NCBI RefSeq assembly: GCF_003399635.1
Contig: NZ_NBXB01000018.1
Coordinates: 22,021 to 86,020, forward strand
Origin: Subtercola boreus
GTDB lineage: Bacteria; Actinomycetota; Actinomycetes; Actinomycetales; Microbacteriaceae
Direction of reading: 5' to 3'
DNA: 64,000 bases
A model generated the notes under the pieces. It ran no database searches. It saw nothing but the letters and a program-made list of their open reading frames with translations, and was not told where the DNA came from. Shown piece after piece: positions 17,463 to 27,631 of the stretch. Made by a program: the position numbers and the translations under genes. Numbering within the stretch: position 1 is the stretch's first letter; each line of letters begins with the position of its first letter.

Positions 17463-18781
17463 CCACTCTTCCCTTCGTCGGACCGTTCATCGCCATAGCG
17501 CTGGCGCTGGTGGCTCTCGGCGGCTTCTTCGCCTCGGCTGATTCAGCGATGGCGTCGCTCTCACGGGCCGACATCCTCGACCTCGCCGAGAGAGCCCGTG
17601 CCAAACGATCGATTCGGGCTATCGCCGAAGACACCGGCGCGCACATCAACGTCGTCAACTTCGTGCGGGTCGTGGCCGAGACCTCCGCAGCGGTGCTCGT
17701 GACCATCGCCCTGTCGGCGACCTTCGAACAGATCTGGGTCGTGCTGCTGCTCGCCATCCTGATCATGACCGGGGTGTCGTTCGTGCTCGTCGGGTCGAGC
17801 CCGCGGAGCGTCGGCCGGGTGCACGCCCGGGGTGTGCTGATCGCGAGCGCCCTGCCCGTTCATCTGCTGCGGGTGCTGCTCGGGCCGATCGCGAACGCGC
17901 TTGTGCTGATCGGCAACCGCGTCACGCCGGGTCGGGTGCGCTCCGCATCGTTCTCGTCGGAGGAGCAGCTGCTCAGCATGGTCGACGAGGCCACCGAGCT
18001 CGATGTGCTCGAAGAAGACGATCGCGAGCTCATCCACTCGATCATCGAATTCAACGACACGGTCGTTCGCGAGGTGATGCTGCCCCGCACCGACATGGTC
18101 ACGGTCGAGCACGATGCCTCCGTCGGCCAGAGCATGGGCCTCTTCCTCAGCCGGGGGGTGAGCCGGATGCCCGTGGTGCAGGGCAGTGTCGACGAGATCA
18201 TCGGCGTGCTCTACCTCCGCGACGCCGCGCGGCTCACCTACGAGAAGCCGAAGCAGGTCGACATCGTCACCGCCGACAGCCTGGCGAGGCCTGCCCTCTT
18301 CATCCCGGAGTCGAAGAAGGTCGACGACACGCTCAGGCAGATGCAGCTCGAGTCGAACCACCTCGCCATGGTCGTCGACGAGTACGGCGGAATCGCCGGC
18401 CTCGTCACCATGGAGGATCTCATCGAAGAGCTCGTCGGCGACATCTCCGACGAGTACGACCGCGAGAACGTCGAGGTCGAGGAGCTCGCCTTCGGCGAGT
18501 ACCGTGTCAGTGCAAGGCTCGCCGTCGACGAACTCGGCGAACTCTTCGGCCTCGAACTCGACGACGACGACGTGGACTCCGTCGGAGGCCTCCTCGGCAA
18601 GGCCCTCGGGCGGCTGCCCGTACCAGGCTCCGTCGCACACGTCGCCGGGCTCACCCTCACCGCCGAACGCACCGATCGCCGCCGGCGCATCAGCACCGTG
18701 CTCGTCACCCGCGACGCCGACTCGCCGGCCGCCACCACCCTTCCTCTCTCATCCCTCACCACCGAAAAGGACCCCCGATGA
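17459..18781 (+). CDS. CNNM/CBS-pair membrane protein (CorC/HlyC-type)
   Basis: Integral membrane protein of 440 aa: an N-terminal CNNM transmembrane domain (hydrophobic segments at about 8-30, 70-95 and 100-145), then a CBS pair ([49 protein letters not shown], quoted only in part as [20 protein letters not shown]) and the C-terminal CorC_HlyC domain ([20 protein letters not shown]). Relatives are linked to Mg2+/Co2+ efflux; 'hemolysin' labels are historical. Its place between ybeY and era is the usual actinobacterial context. The stop overlaps era in an ATGA. Confidence 0.92.
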   Translation: MTTLPFVGPFIAIALALVALGGFFASADSAMASLSRADILDLAERARAKRSIRAIAEDTGAHINVVNFVRVVAETSAAVLVTIALSATFEQIWVVLLLAILIMTGVSFVLVGSSPRSVGRVHARGVLIASALPVHLLRVLLGPIANALVLIGNRVTPGRVRSASFSSEEQLLSMVDEATELDVLEEDDRELIHSIIEFNDTVVREVMLPRTDMVTVEHDASVGQSMGLFLSRGVSRMPVVQGSVDEIIGVLYLRDAARLTYEKPKQVDIVTADSLARPALFIPESKKVDDTLRQMQLESNHLAMVVDEYGGIAGLVTMEDLIEELVGDISDEYDRENVEVEELAFGEYRVSARLAVDELGELFGLELDDDDVDSVGGLLGKALGRLPVPGSVAHVAGLTLTAERTDRRRRISTVLVTRDADSPAATTLPLSSLTTEKDPR

Positions 18782-19692
18782 TCGGCTCCGACATCGTCAC
18801 CGACCCCGACTTCCGCGCAGGGTTCGTCTCCTTCGTCGGGAGGCCGAACGTCGGCAAGTCGACCCTCACCAACGCGCTTGTCGGCGAGAAGATCGCCATC
18901 ACCTCGTCGAAGCCACAGACGACCCGCCGCGCCATCCGGGGCGTCGTGCACCGGCCCGACGGCCAACTGATCCTCGTCGACACCCCTGGCATGCACCGCC
19001 CGCGCACGCTGCTCGGTGAGCGATTGAACGCGGTGGTGCAGTCGACTCTCGGAGACGTGGACGTGATCGGCTTCTGCGTCCCCGCCGATGAGAAGCTGGG
19101 CCCCGGCGACAGGTTCATCAACGAGCAGCTCGACGCGTTTCCCAAGGCGAAGAAGGTGGCGATCGTCACCAAGATCGATGCAGCCTCCCGCCCGGCCGTC
19201 GCCGAACAGCTGCTGGCCATCTCGGAGCTCCGCCCGTGGGAGGCGATCATCCCCATCTCCTCGACCAGCAACCTGCAGCTCGACATCCTCACCGCCGAAC
19301 TGATCAAACTGCTGCCGCGCTCTGCCAAGCTGTACCCCGACGACCAGACCACCGACGAAGGTCTCGAGGCGCGCGTCTCCGAACTTATCCGCGAGGCGGC
19401 GCTCGAAGGGGTACAGGATGAACTCCCGCACTCGATCGCCGTCACGATCGACGACATGATCGAGCGCGATGACCGCGAACTGATCGAGATCTACGCGAAC
19501 CTCTTCGTCGAGCGCGACAGCCAGAAGGGCATCATCATCGGCAAGTCGGGTTCGCGGCTCGGCGAGGTCGGGGCCCGGGCGCGGGCATCCATCGAACCGC
19601 TCCTCGGCAAGCAGGTCTTCCTGAGCATCCGCGTCAAGGTGGCCAAGGAGTGGCAACGAGACGCCAAACAGCTGGGCAGGCTCGGATTCTGA
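18778..19692 (+). CDS. era: Era GTPase
   Basis: Ribosome-assembly GTPase of 304 aa that binds the 3' end of 16S rRNA. The GTPase domain shows GRPNVGKSTLTNAL (G1), DTPGMH (G3) and, at G4, TKID in place of the canonical NKxD, a change I believe is common in actinobacterial Era. The C-terminal KH domain has IIIGKSGSRLGEVGARARA. It is the last gene of the phoH-ybeY-CNNM-era chain. A separate dapA promoter follows within 51 bp. Confidence 0.96.
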   Translation: MIGSDIVTDPDFRAGFVSFVGRPNVGKSTLTNALVGEKIAITSSKPQTTRRAIRGVVHRPDGQLILVDTPGMHRPRTLLGERLNAVVQSTLGDVDVIGFCVPADEKLGPGDRFINEQLDAFPKAKKVAIVTKIDAASRPAVAEQLLAISELRPWEAIIPISSTSNLQLDILTAELIKLLPRSAKLYPDDQTTDEGLEARVSELIREAALEGVQDELPHSIAVTIDDMIERDDRELIEIYANLFVERDSQKGIIIGKSGSRLGEVGARARASIEPLLGKQVFLSIRVKVAKEWQRDAKQLGRLGF

Positions 19693-19731
19693 CGTGGTGC
19701 GCTCCCGGCGCGGCAGGCGACCATTGACCGC

Positions 19732-19737
19732 TAACCT
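19732..19737 (+). promoter_or_regulatory. -10 box of leaderless dapA mRNA
   Basis: TAACCT lies six bases before GTG 19744, with no Shine-Dalgarno sequence in between. This suggests an mRNA that begins at the GTG start codon. Confidence 0.6.
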
Positions 19738-19743
19738 GTAATC

Positions 19744-20727
19744 GTGGCTGCAGTGAACCCCCAGAACCCGTTCGGCCAGGTGCTCGTCGCCCTGGTCACC
19801 CCCTTCACCGCCGACGGCGAAGTCGATTGGGCCAGCGTCGAGAAGCACATCGACACGGTGATCAACGACGGTGCCGACGGAATCGTGGTTTCGGGAACGA
19901 CGGGTGAGACATCCACCCTGACCGACGCCGAGAAGGTCAGACTCGTCGAAGTGGGCAAGTCGGTGTCCGACGGCCGCGCCAAGATCATCACGGGCGGCGG
20001 TTCGAATGAGACCGCCCACGCCATGCAGCTCGCCAAACAGAGCGAGAAGGCCGGTGCCGACGGCAACCTCGTCGTCACGCCGTACTACAACAAGCCCACA
20101 CCCGCGGGAGTGCTGACACACTTCCGGATGATCGCTGACGCGACCGATCTGCCGGTCATCCTGTACGACATTCCCGGTCGCACGGGCATTCCCATCACGT
20201 ACGAGACCATCCTGCGTGCGGCGAAGCACCCCAACATCCTCGCCATCAAAGACGCCAAGGGCGACTTCAGCGAGGTCAGCCGGGTGCTGAACCAGACCGA
20301 CCTGATGTACTTCTCAGGCGACGACTCGAACGTGCTCCCGGCGCTGTCGATCGGTGCGACGGGGCTCATCGGCGTCACCAACAACATCGCCGCACGGCCC
20401 TACCGCATCATGATCGACGCCGTGAACGCCGGAGATCTGGCCACGGCCACCACGATGCACCAGGCGCTCGAACCGCTCGTGCGGGCCACCATGACGCACG
20501 TGCCCGGCACTGTCGCAGCGAAGTACATCCTGCATGGCCTCGGCCGCATCGCGAGCCCCCGCGTCAGGCTTCCCCTTGTCGGCCCCGAAGAATGGGAGGC
20601 TGCGAAAATCGAAGACGAGATCGATCTCGTGCGGAGCATCCCCGGGGTCAGCTTCACCAATTTCCGACCCGACCGAAACGCAGCCGCCGGTGGCGCGCTG
20701 CCCAAGATTCCTGGCACAACCCGCTAG
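19744..20727 (+). CDS. dapA: 4-hydroxy-tetrahydrodipicolinate synthase
   Basis: First committed enzyme of lysine/diaminopimelate synthesis; condenses pyruvate with aspartate semialdehyde. The 327-aa TIM barrel shows GTTGETSTLTDAEKVRLVE, the active-site Tyr in TPYYNKPTPAGVL, and the Schiff-base Lys in ILAIKDAKGDFSEV. It is slightly longer than the usual ~300 aa, with an N-terminal AAVNPQNPFGQ and a C-terminal tail. dapF, a later enzyme of the same path, lies 13 kb downstream. Followed after 44 bp by rnj, the dapA-rnj arrangement common in actinobacteria. Confidence 0.96.
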   Translation: MAAVNPQNPFGQVLVALVTPFTADGEVDWASVEKHIDTVINDGADGIVVSGTTGETSTLTDAEKVRLVEVGKSVSDGRAKIITGGGSNETAHAMQLAKQSEKAGADGNLVVTPYYNKPTPAGVLTHFRMIADATDLPVILYDIPGRTGIPITYETILRAAKHPNILAIKDAKGDFSEVSRVLNQTDLMYFSGDDSNVLPALSIGATGLIGVTNNIAARPYRIMIDAVNAGDLATATTMHQALEPLVRATMTHVPGTVAAKYILHGLGRIASPRVRLPLVGPEEWEAAKIEDEIDLVRSIPGVSFTNFRPDRNAAAGGALPKIPGTTR

Positions 20728-20771
20728 AACGCGGCACTTCTCACAACTCAACACACACTCAAGGAGGGCAT

Positions 20772-22448
20772 ATGCCCAATACTTCATACGAACCCCGTCC
20801 CCTCGAAAAAGACACCCTGCGGGTCATCCCGATCGGTGGTCTCGGCGAGATCGGTCGCAACATGACCGTCTTCGAGATCAACGGCAAGCTGCTGATCGTC
20901 GACTGCGGCGTGCTCTTCCCCGAGGAGACCCAGCCCGGCGTCGACCTGATCCTGCCCGACTTCTCGCTCGTCAAGAACCGCCTGCACGACGTTGTCGGCA
21001 TCGTGCTCACCCACGGCCACGAAGACCACATCGGCGCGGTTCCCTATCTGCTGCGCCTCAAGAACGACATCCCTCTGATCGGATCGGGCCTCACGCTCGC
21101 CCTCGTCGAGGCGAAGCTTAAAGAGCACCGCATCAAGCCCTACACCTTCCAGGTCGAAGAGGGCCAGATCGAGAAGATGGGCCCGTTCGAACTCGAATTC
21201 GTGGCCGTGAACCACTCGATTCCGGATGCCCTGGCCGTCGCCATCAAGACGGTGGCCGGTGTCGTGCTCCACACTGGCGACTTCAAGATGGACCAGCTTC
21301 CGCTCGACAACCGCATCACCGACCTCCGCGCCTTCGCCCGGCTCGGTGAGGCCGGCGTCGACCTGTTCCTCTCCGACTCGACCAACGCCGACGTTCCCGG
21401 CTTCACGCCCTCTGAGCGCACCATCGGCCCCGTGCTCGAGAGCGTCATCGCGAAGGCCCCGCGCCGGGTCATCGTCGCGAGCTTCTCTTCTCACGTGCAC
21501 CGTGTGCAGCAGGTTCTGGATGCGGCCCACGCCAACGGGCGCCGTGTGGCGTTGCTCGGCCGTTCCATGGTTCGCAACATGGGTATCGCCGAAGAGCTCG
21601 GCTATCTCAAAGTGCCTGAAGGCGTGCTCATCGACTTCAAGAAGGCCGGCGACATCCCCGACGACAAGATCGTCTACATGTCGACCGGTTCGCAGGGCGA
21701 GCCGATGGCCGTGCTCTCGCGGATGGCCAACCTCGAGCACCAGATCGAGGTCGGGCCGGGCGACACCGTCATCCTGGCGTCCTCGCTGATCCCCGGGAAT
21801 GAGAACGCGGTCTACCGCGTCATCAACGGGCTGACGAAGCTCGGTGCGACGGTCGTCCACAAGGGCAACGCCAAGGTACACGTCTCCGGGCACGCCTCGG
21901 CGGGCGAACTTCTGTACTGCTACAACATCCTGAAGCCGAAGAACGTGATGCCGGTGCACGGCGAGTACCGTCACCTCGTGGCGAACGCGCAGCTCGCCAT
22001 CGAGACCGGTGTGCCGGCGCGCAACACGATCCTCGCCGACGACGGAACCGTCGTCGACCTGCGCGATGGTGTCGCGACGGTCGTCGGCCAGTACGACCTC
22101 GGCTTCGTCTACGTCGACGGGCAGACCGTCGGCGAGGTCACCGACGACGACCTGAAGGACCGCCTCGTGCTGAGCGAAGAGGGCTTCATCTCGGTCATCG
22201 TCGTGATCGAGGCGGGCACCGGCCGCATCGTCGTGGGCCCCGAGATCCACGCAAAGGGCTTCGCCGAAGACGACTCGGTCTTCGACAAGGTCAAGCCGAA
22301 GATCGCCGCGGCCCTCGCCGAAGCGGTCGGCAACGGCACGCGCGACACTCACGCCCTGCAGCAGGTCGTTCGCCGCACGGCCGGCCGCTGGGTCAACACG
22401 GCCTACCGTCGCCGCCCGATGATCGTGCCGGTCGTCATCGAGGCGTAA
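20772..22448 (+). CDS. rnj: Ribonuclease J
   Basis: Metallo-beta-lactamase/beta-CASP ribonuclease of 558 aa with 5'-3' exonuclease and endonuclease activity in RNA processing and decay. Zinc motif THGHEDHIG lies near residues 80-88; other landmarks are HTGDFKMD, SDSTNADVPGFTPSE, and the beta-CASP HVSGHASAGEL and MPVHGEYRHL. The start is ATG 20772, with a perfect AAGGAGG at 20761-20767 only four bases before it. A strong terminator follows the stop. Confidence 0.97.
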   Translation: MPNTSYEPRPLEKDTLRVIPIGGLGEIGRNMTVFEINGKLLIVDCGVLFPEETQPGVDLILPDFSLVKNRLHDVVGIVLTHGHEDHIGAVPYLLRLKNDIPLIGSGLTLALVEAKLKEHRIKPYTFQVEEGQIEKMGPFELEFVAVNHSIPDALAVAIKTVAGVVLHTGDFKMDQLPLDNRITDLRAFARLGEAGVDLFLSDSTNADVPGFTPSERTIGPVLESVIAKAPRRVIVASFSSHVHRVQQVLDAAHANGRRVALLGRSMVRNMGIAEELGYLKVPEGVLIDFKKAGDIPDDKIVYMSTGSQGEPMAVLSRMANLEHQIEVGPGDTVILASSLIPGNENAVYRVINGLTKLGATVVHKGNAKVHVSGHASAGELLYCYNILKPKNVMPVHGEYRHLVANAQLAIETGVPARNTILADDGTVVDLRDGVATVVGQYDLGFVYVDGQTVGEVTDDDLKDRLVLSEEGFISVIVVIEAGTGRIVVGPEIHAKGFAEDDSVFDKVKPKIAAALAEAVGNGTRDTHALQQVVRRTAGRWVNTAYRRRPMIVPVVIEA

Positions 22449-22464
22449 TCCAGCTTTCCGTTGG

Positions 22465-22499
22465 GGGCCCGTTCCGCTTCGTGCGGGGCGGGCCCTTTG
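22465..22499 (+). terminator. Intrinsic terminator of rnj
   Basis: GGGCCCGTTCCGC and GCGGGGCGGGCCC pair over 13 positions around a TTCGT loop, followed by a short TTTGC. It lies 16 bp after the rnj stop. Confidence 0.85.
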
Positions 22500-22663
22500 C
22501 GGGTTCGGGGCAGCGTTTCTCAGCTTCGGCAAACAGTGGGAATCACTCTCGCGGGCGCCTCCGCTGCCACGGCCAGCTTCCGTCGACCTTTCGGTGACGA
22601 TGAGCTCTGACCAGTCGTTCGCCGCACCCCTCCGGCAGCCCGGGTTGGATCTGATGCGTCTTC

Positions 22664-22690
22664 GGCCTGTTCGCGCAATGCGAGCGGGCC
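22664..22690 (+). terminator. Hairpin in the rnj-secreted protein gap
   Basis: GGCCTGTTCGC (22664-22674) pairs with GCGAGCGGGCC (22680-22690) with two U-G pairs in plus-strand RNA and a GCAAT loop. It lies about 40 bp before the secreted-protein start, so it could be a leader structure and not a terminator. The rest of 22500-22728 shows nothing recognisable. Confidence 0.4.
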
Positions 22691-22728
22691 TTCGGCGTCT
22701 CTCTGGTATGACAACCGGAAGGACGCCC

Positions 22729-23241
22729 ATGTTTCATCTATCCCAGTCCAGCGACCGCCGCATCGCGGGTGCGGTGCTGGCCTCCGTCACCGCCCTCACG
22801 CTCGCCTTCGGAGTCGGTGCGACAGCGGCCCACGCGGGCCCCGTGGCTCCGCCCGTCGTCGGGTACACCTACGCGAGCTTCGTCGTGCCGACGCGGGCGC
22901 AGAACGGCGGAGCGGAGTACCTGCCCGTTCAAGGGCTCGTCAGCGGCGCCGGATCCTCGTTCTCGCTCACGGCCTATTCGGCGAAGATGATCTGCAATGG
23001 CGTCAGTTTCTACCCACTCAATCTCACGACATTCGGCGGCGGATCGTTCTCGTTCTCGGGACTCGTTCCTCTCTCCGAGACCGGCCACGCCTGCATCGTG
23101 ACCGCAAACTCGACCCTGCCGGGGCAGATGATCCAGTTCCAGCCCAGCCAGACGTGGACCGTAAGCGAGCTCCTACCGACGGCGGTGGTGAACATCTCTG
23201 CGCAGATCATCAATCACACGGGTAAGACGGGTGGGCTGTGA
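22729..23241 (+). CDS. Secreted protein of unknown function
   Basis: Predicted exported protein of 170 aa. ATG 22729 has AAGGA (22719-22723) at good spacing; an in-frame ATG at 22708 would add seven residues. The N-terminus is a signal peptide: DRR, then a hydrophobic core (AGAVLASVTALTLAFGVGA) and an AHA cleavage site near residue 38. The mature part is rich in Ser, Thr and aromatic residues, suggesting a beta-sandwich, and has two cysteines (KMICNGVSF and GHACIVTAN) that could form a disulfide. I do not recognise the family. It is a single gene between rnj and ftsK. Confidence 0.75.
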   Translation: MFHLSQSSDRRIAGAVLASVTALTLAFGVGATAAHAGPVAPPVVGYTYASFVVPTRAQNGGAEYLPVQGLVSGAGSSFSLTAYSAKMICNGVSFYPLNLTTFGGGSFSFSGLVPLSETGHACIVTANSTLPGQMIQFQPSQTWTVSELLPTAVVNISAQIINHTGKTGGL

Positions 23242-23308
23242 GGCGCCGCCTGTGAGTGAAGTTCAGCGGTGCGCGGTGCGCCGCCGGGGGAGCGACAGGG
23301 GTGCGCAG

Positions 23309-23314
23309 TAGCGT
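23309..23314 (+). promoter_or_regulatory. -10 box of leaderless ftsK mRNA
   Basis: TAGCGT lies six bases before ATG 23321, and no ribosome binding site separates them. Confidence 0.55.
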
Positions 23315-23320
23315 AAGCGC

Positions 23321-26300
23321 ATGGCTACGAGTACCAGGGCGAACTCACGCGCGCGCGGCGCGGCGGGCGGACGGAGCGGCGCAAGCGGCGCCGGCGGCAA
23401 CAGCGGCGGCGCGACCGGCGGGCGACGAGCGCCCGCCAAGGCGCCGGCCAAACAGCAGGCAACCGCCACCCAGAAGACGCTGAAGTTCCCCGTCGAGAAC
23501 GAGGGCCCCGGCATCTTCACCACGATGTGGCTCGGCCTCGCGCACCTCGTCGGGGGAGCGGCTCGCGCCTTCGGGCACGAGAAGCTCGCGAAGGAGGAGC
23601 GCCGCGACGGGTTCCCGTTCCTTCTGTTCCTTCTCGCTGTCGCGGGAGCCGTGATCGAGTGGTTCCTCGTCGCCAGTCCCGTGGCGATCCTGCTCGATGC
23701 CTACACGTTCGGCGGTCTCTTCGGCCGGGTGGCCTATGCCCTGCCCGTGGTCATGCTGCTGCTTGCGATCTGGTTGTTCCGGCATCCGAACTCCGTCAAC
23801 GACAATGGCCGGATCGGCATCGGTCTCGGCATCCTGGTCCTCACGGTCTCGGGCCTCTGCCACATCTTCGGCGGCGAGCCGTACCCCGCTGAGGGCATGG
23901 AATCGCTCGCCACAGCCGGTGGCGTGCTCGGTTGGGTGATCGCCGCCCCGCTCATTCTCATCATCACACCCGTCGGCGCGACGATCGTCGTCAGTGCCCT
24001 GCTCCTGCTCTCCCTCTTCATCATCACAAAGACCCCGCCGAACAAGCTGGCCTCGCGCTCCCGCGAGCTCTACGCCTACCTGTTCGGTGCCGCTTTCGGC
24101 GAGGCTCCGGAGTCGCGGGAGGACCGCGAACCGAAGGTGCCGCGGGCGGTTCGCGGCAGCAATGCCGAGCACACCGGCGATCTCGAGCTCGACTTCGACC
24201 ACGTGAACGACGAGTCCCTGCCGTGGTGGCGGCGCAACAAGAGTGGGCGCGAGGAGGATCCGGCCTTCGATTCGCCGATCATCCCGACCACTGCGGTCAG
24301 CCCCGCGCCGATCCACGTCGAAGACCGCACACCGCCCACGGAGGTGATCGATCGCACGATCGACGAGAGCCGCGGTTTCGACGCCGCACTGCTCGGCGAC
24401 ATGGAGGCGGCCGAGCAGGCGGTCAGGCGGTTCACGGGCGAGGTTCTACCCGGCACGAAGTCGGCCACGGGCATCCGAGACGACGCAGCCAGCGGCGATG
24501 CCTCGTTCACCGGCGTGCTCTTCGGCGAGACTGCGGGCGCGGGCGGCGCAGCCGGCGCGGTCGCAGCCGGCACTGCCCCCGCCACGAAGCCGTTCCCCAC
24601 GGCTGCGACCACGGTTCCGGATGCCCTTCCCGGCATGGCACCGGATGACACGTTCATCCCGCTCGCCGAAGTCAAAGAACTCGAGGCCCTCAACTACTCG
24701 CTCCCGCCCGTCGGCAGCCTCGCGCTGGGCGAGCCGTCGAAGGCCCGTTCCCAGGCCAACGACGACATCGTGCGTGCTCTGACCGACGTGCTCTCGCAGT
24801 TCCAGGTGGACGCGAAGGTCACTGGGTTCTCGCGCGGCCCGACCGTCACCCGATACGAGATCGAGCTCGGCCCTGGTGTGAAGGTCGAGCGCGTCACGGC
24901 GCTCAGCAAGAACCTCTCGTACGCGGTCGCCAGCAACGAAGTGCGCATACTGTCGCCCATCCCGGGCCGGAGCGCGATCGGCATCGAGATCCCGAACACC
25001 GACCGCGAGATCGTGGTGCTCGGTGATGTGCTGCGTTCGGCGAAGGCCACGAACGACACCCACCCGATGACGATCGGCGTCGGCAAAGACGTCGAGGGCA
25101 AGTTCATCATCGCCAACCTCGCGAAGATGCCCCACCTCCTGGTCGCCGGTTCGACCGGTTCGGGCAAGTCGAGCTTCGTGAACTCCATGGTCACGAGCAT
25201 CCTGATGCGCGCCACGCCCGCCGAGGTGCGGATGGTGCTCATCGACCCGAAGCGTGTCGAGCTCACCGCCTACCAGGGTGTGCCCCATCTCATCACGCCC
25301 ATCATCACGAATCCGAAGAAGGCCGCCGAAGCACTGGCCTGGGTCGTGAAGGAGATGGACATGCGCTACGACGACCTCGAGAGCTTCGGGTTCCGTCACA
25401 TCGACGACTTCAACCGCGCCGTGGTGAACAAAGAGCTGGTTCTGCCCGTCGGCAGCAGCCGGGTGCTGAAGCCGTACCCCTACCTGCTGATCGTCGTCGA
25501 CGAGCTGGCCGACCTGATGATGGTCGCCCCGCGCGACGTCGAAGACTCGATCGTGCGGATCACTCAGCTGGCCCGGGCCTCCGGAATCCACCTCGTGCTC
25601 GCGACCCAGCGTCCGAGCGTCGACGTCGTCACCGGCCTCATCAAGGCGAACGTGCCGTCGCGTCTGGCGTTCGCCGTCACGAGCGTCACCGATTCCCGGG
25701 TCATCCTCGACCAGCCCGGTGCCGACAAGCTCATCGGGCAGGGCGACGCGCTCTTCCTCCCGATGGGGGCGTCGAAGTCGATCCGCGTGCAGGGCGCGTG
25801 GGTGAGCGAGTCGGAGATCGCCAAGGTCGTCGAGCACGTCACCCGCCAGGCGAGGCCCGAGTACCGGGCGGATGTCACTGTCGCGGCGGCGTCGAAGCAG
25901 ATCGATGCCGACATCGGAGACGACCTCGAGGTGCTGCTGCAGGCGGCCGAGCTCATCGTCAACACGCAGTTCGGGTCCACCTCGATGCTGCAGCGCAAGC
26001 TCAAGGTCGGGTTCGCGAAGGCGGGTCGCCTGATGGACCTGCTGGAGTCGCGAGAGATCGTCGGGCCGTCAGAGGGCTCGAAGGCCCGAGATGTGCTGGT
26101 GACCGCTGAGCAGCTTCCCGAGGTGCTGGCGATGCTGCGAGGTTCGGATGTCGCGGCCGCGCCCTCTGCGCCGAACGCCGGATCCCAGCCGCCGCAGGGC
26201 GCTCCGGCGACCGGAGAGTCCTTCGCCGAGGGTTTCGGCCCCGAGCAGATGGACTACAGCGATCCCCTCGCGGAGCCCGGCCCCGGGTATCCTGAGGTGG

Positions 26301-26347
26301 AGGGCGACACGGACGAGGACGCGTGGGGCCTCACCGGCAGAGAGTAG
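23321..26347 (+). CDS. ftsK: DNA translocase FtsK/SpoIIIE
   Basis: Septal DNA pump of 1008 aa that clears and resolves chromosomes during division. It has an Ala/Gly/Arg-rich cytosolic N-terminus (about 1-50), a membrane domain with roughly four hydrophobic segments (about 105-235), a long acidic low-complexity linker (about 250-460), the RecA-like motor with Walker [16 protein letters not shown] near residues 609-618 and Walker [14 protein letters not shown], and the C-terminal gamma winged helix ([20 protein letters not shown]) that reads KOPS-like sequences. The tail after it is Pro/Gly/acid-rich. Confidence 0.96.
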   Translation: MATSTRANSRARGAAGGRSGASGAGGNSGGATGGRRAPAKAPAKQQATATQKTLKFPVENEGPGIFTTMWLGLAHLVGGAARAFGHEKLAKEERRDGFPFLLFLLAVAGAVIEWFLVASPVAILLDAYTFGGLFGRVAYALPVVMLLLAIWLFRHPNSVNDNGRIGIGLGILVLTVSGLCHIFGGEPYPAEGMESLATAGGVLGWVIAAPLILIITPVGATIVVSALLLLSLFIITKTPPNKLASRSRELYAYLFGAAFGEAPESREDREPKVPRAVRGSNAEHTGDLELDFDHVNDESLPWWRRNKSGREEDPAFDSPIIPTTAVSPAPIHVEDRTPPTEVIDRTIDESRGFDAALLGDMEAAEQAVRRFTGEVLPGTKSATGIRDDAASGDASFTGVLFGETAGAGGAAGAVAAGTAPATKPFPTAATTVPDALPGMAPDDTFIPLAEVKELEALNYSLPPVGSLALGEPSKARSQANDDIVRALTDVLSQFQVDAKVTGFSRGPTVTRYEIELGPGVKVERVTALSKNLSYAVASNEVRILSPIPGRSAIGIEIPNTDREIVVLGDVLRSAKATNDTHPMTIGVGKDVEGKFIIANLAKMPHLLVAGSTGSGKSSFVNSMVTSILMRATPAEVRMVLIDPKRVELTAYQGVPHLITPIITNPKKAAEALAWVVKEMDMRYDDLESFGFRHIDDFNRAVVNKELVLPVGSSRVLKPYPYLLIVVDELADLMMVAPRDVEDSIVRITQLARASGIHLVLATQRPSVDVVTGLIKANVPSRLAFAVTSVTDSRVILDQPGADKLIGQGDALFLPMGASKSIRVQGAWVSESEIAKVVEHVTRQARPEYRADVTVAAASKQIDADIGDDLEVLLQAAELIVNTQFGSTSMLQRKLKVGFAKAGRLMDLLESREIVGPSEGSKARDVLVTAEQLPEVLAMLRGSDVAAAPSAPNAGSQPPQGAPATGESFAEGFGPEQMDYSDPLAEPGPGYPEVEGDTDEDAWGLTGRE

Positions 26348-26351
26348 CACC

Positions 26352-26972
26352 ATGACCAATTCGCCCGAAGCGCAGGCCGCGGCCGCGCCGAAGCCCAGCA
26401 ACTGGAACCTGCCGAACGCCATCACGGTGGTGCGCATCCTGCTTGCGCCGGTGTTCTTCGTCATGCTGCTGGCCGACAACGGATCAGACGGAGTCGTGCG
26501 GTATCTCGCCGCGATCCTGTTCATTCTTGCGATCGCGACCGACGGCGTCGACGGTCACCTCGCCCGCAAGAACAACCAGGTCACCGACCTCGGCAAGATC
26601 CTCGACCCGATCGCCGACAAGGTGCTCACCGGGGCGGCCCTTGTCGGTCTGTCGATCCTCGCCGAACTCCCGTGGTGGGTGACCATCATCATCCTGATCC
26701 GCGAAGTCGGCATCACGGTATTCCGGTTCGCCGTCATCAAGCGTCGCGTTATTCCCGCGTCCCGCGGGGGCAAGCTGAAGACGCTCGCCCAGTCGATCGC
26801 GATCTCGCTTGCTCTCCTGCCGCTCTGGATCCCGCTCGGTGACTGGATGTACTGGGTCAACGCCATCTTCATGTCGATCGCCTTCGTGCTGACCGTCATC
26901 ACCGGGCTCGACTACCTCTACCAGGACCGCAAGTTGAACCGTGCCGCCGCGGCGAGAAACACTTCAGCGTGA
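26352..26972 (+). CDS. pgsA: CDP-diacylglycerol-glycerol-3-phosphate 3-phosphatidyltransferase
   Basis: CDP-alcohol phosphatidyltransferase of 206 aa in the inner membrane, making phosphatidylglycerol phosphate. The family signature is DGVDGHLARKNNQVTDLGKI with the following LDPIADK (about residues 60-88). Hydrophobic segments occupy about 20-60, 95-120, 140-165 and 170-195. ATG 26352 lies 4 bp after ftsK, and the end overlaps cinA in a GTGA. The pgsA-cinA-clgR order is conserved among actinobacteria. Confidence 0.93.
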   Translation: MTNSPEAQAAAAPKPSNWNLPNAITVVRILLAPVFFVMLLADNGSDGVVRYLAAILFILAIATDGVDGHLARKNNQVTDLGKILDPIADKVLTGAALVGLSILAELPWWVTIIILIREVGITVFRFAVIKRRVIPASRGGKLKTLAQSIAISLALLPLWIPLGDWMYWVNAIFMSIAFVLTVITGLDYLYQDRKLNRAAAARNTSA

Positions 26973-27499
26973 CCGTGACCGGCCAGTCCTCCGGGGAGGT
27001 CGCCGACGACCACGGCGGTGGCGTCGACCTCACGGCGCGGTTGATCGCCGATCTGCACCAGCGCGGTGAGACCGTCGCCGTCGCCGAATCGCTCACAGGA
27101 GGGCTGCTCGTCGCGGAACTGATCCGCCCCGCCGGTGCGTCGAACGTCGTGTACGGGGGAATAGTCGCCTACAACACGGCTGTCAAGGCCTCCCTGCTCG
27201 GCGTCGACGGAGATCTGCTGAGACAGCAGGGCCCCGTTCATCCCGAGGTTGCCGAACAGATGGCAGAAGGGGTGCGCCACGCCCTGACCGTCGACGGGAG
27301 TCCGGCCTCGATCGGTCTCTCCACGACGGGCGTGGCCGGCCCCGGGCCAGGCGGCGGACACCCTGCTGGCACCGTCTTCATAGGGATCTCGGTCGATGGG
27401 CACACGCAGAGCGTCGCCCTGGAACTCGACGGAGACCGCGACGCCGTGCGCGCTGCGGCGGTCAGCGAGGCCGTGCGAATCCTGAGTGCCCAGTTCTGA
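26969..27499 (+). CDS. cinA: CinA C-terminal domain protein (NMN amidohydrolase-like)
   Basis: Stand-alone CinA/PncC domain of 176 aa; the family deamidates nicotinamide mononucleotide in NAD recycling. Signature segments are VAVAESLTGGLLVAELIRPAGAS (quoted in part: ESLTGGLLVAELI), VVYGGIVAYNTAVKASLLGV, and ATGVAGP-like STTGVAGPGPGGGHPAGTVFIG. It lacks the N-terminal MoCF-like domain of long CinA proteins. The older 'competence/damage inducible' name comes from a recA operon link; here recA is only 1 kb downstream but has its own promoter. Confidence 0.93.
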   Translation: MTVTGQSSGEVADDHGGGVDLTARLIADLHQRGETVAVAESLTGGLLVAELIRPAGASNVVYGGIVAYNTAVKASLLGVDGDLLRQQGPVHPEVAEQMAEGVRHALTVDGSPASIGLSTTGVAGPGPGGGHPAGTVFIGISVDGHTQSVALELDGDRDAVRAAAVSEAVRILSAQF

Positions 27500-27562
27500 G
27501 CACCTTGCGCGGGAATGACTCAGGTTTCGATCTCGTTACACCTGTTGTCATTAACGACGAAA

Positions 27563-27610
27563 GTCCAGTCTGGGTCGTTTAGAGTTTGTCGTACGAGATA
27601 TCGACTGGAC
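27563..27610 (+). promoter_or_regulatory. Promoter region of clgR with flanking inverted repeat
   Basis: A TAGAGT box (27580-27585) is flanked by a perfect 8-bp inverted repeat, GTCCAGTC (27563-27570) and GACTGGAC (27603-27610), and TCGTACGA (27588-27595) is a palindrome next to the likely start of transcription. ClgR-type regulators activate their own genes, so these are candidate sites. I do not see a clear match to published ClgR boxes. Confidence 0.4.
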
Positions 27611-27631
27611 AGCAAAGCTAAGGAGGCTCCG

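Noticed and set aside
18238..20229. Long minus-strand frame across CNNM/CBS, era and dapA
   Set aside because: Antisense shadow of three well-conserved genes; no family motif in its translation.
20784..22730. Long minus-strand frame opposite rnj
   Set aside because: Antisense to RNase J with intact catalytic motifs; composition is typical of GC-driven spurious frames.
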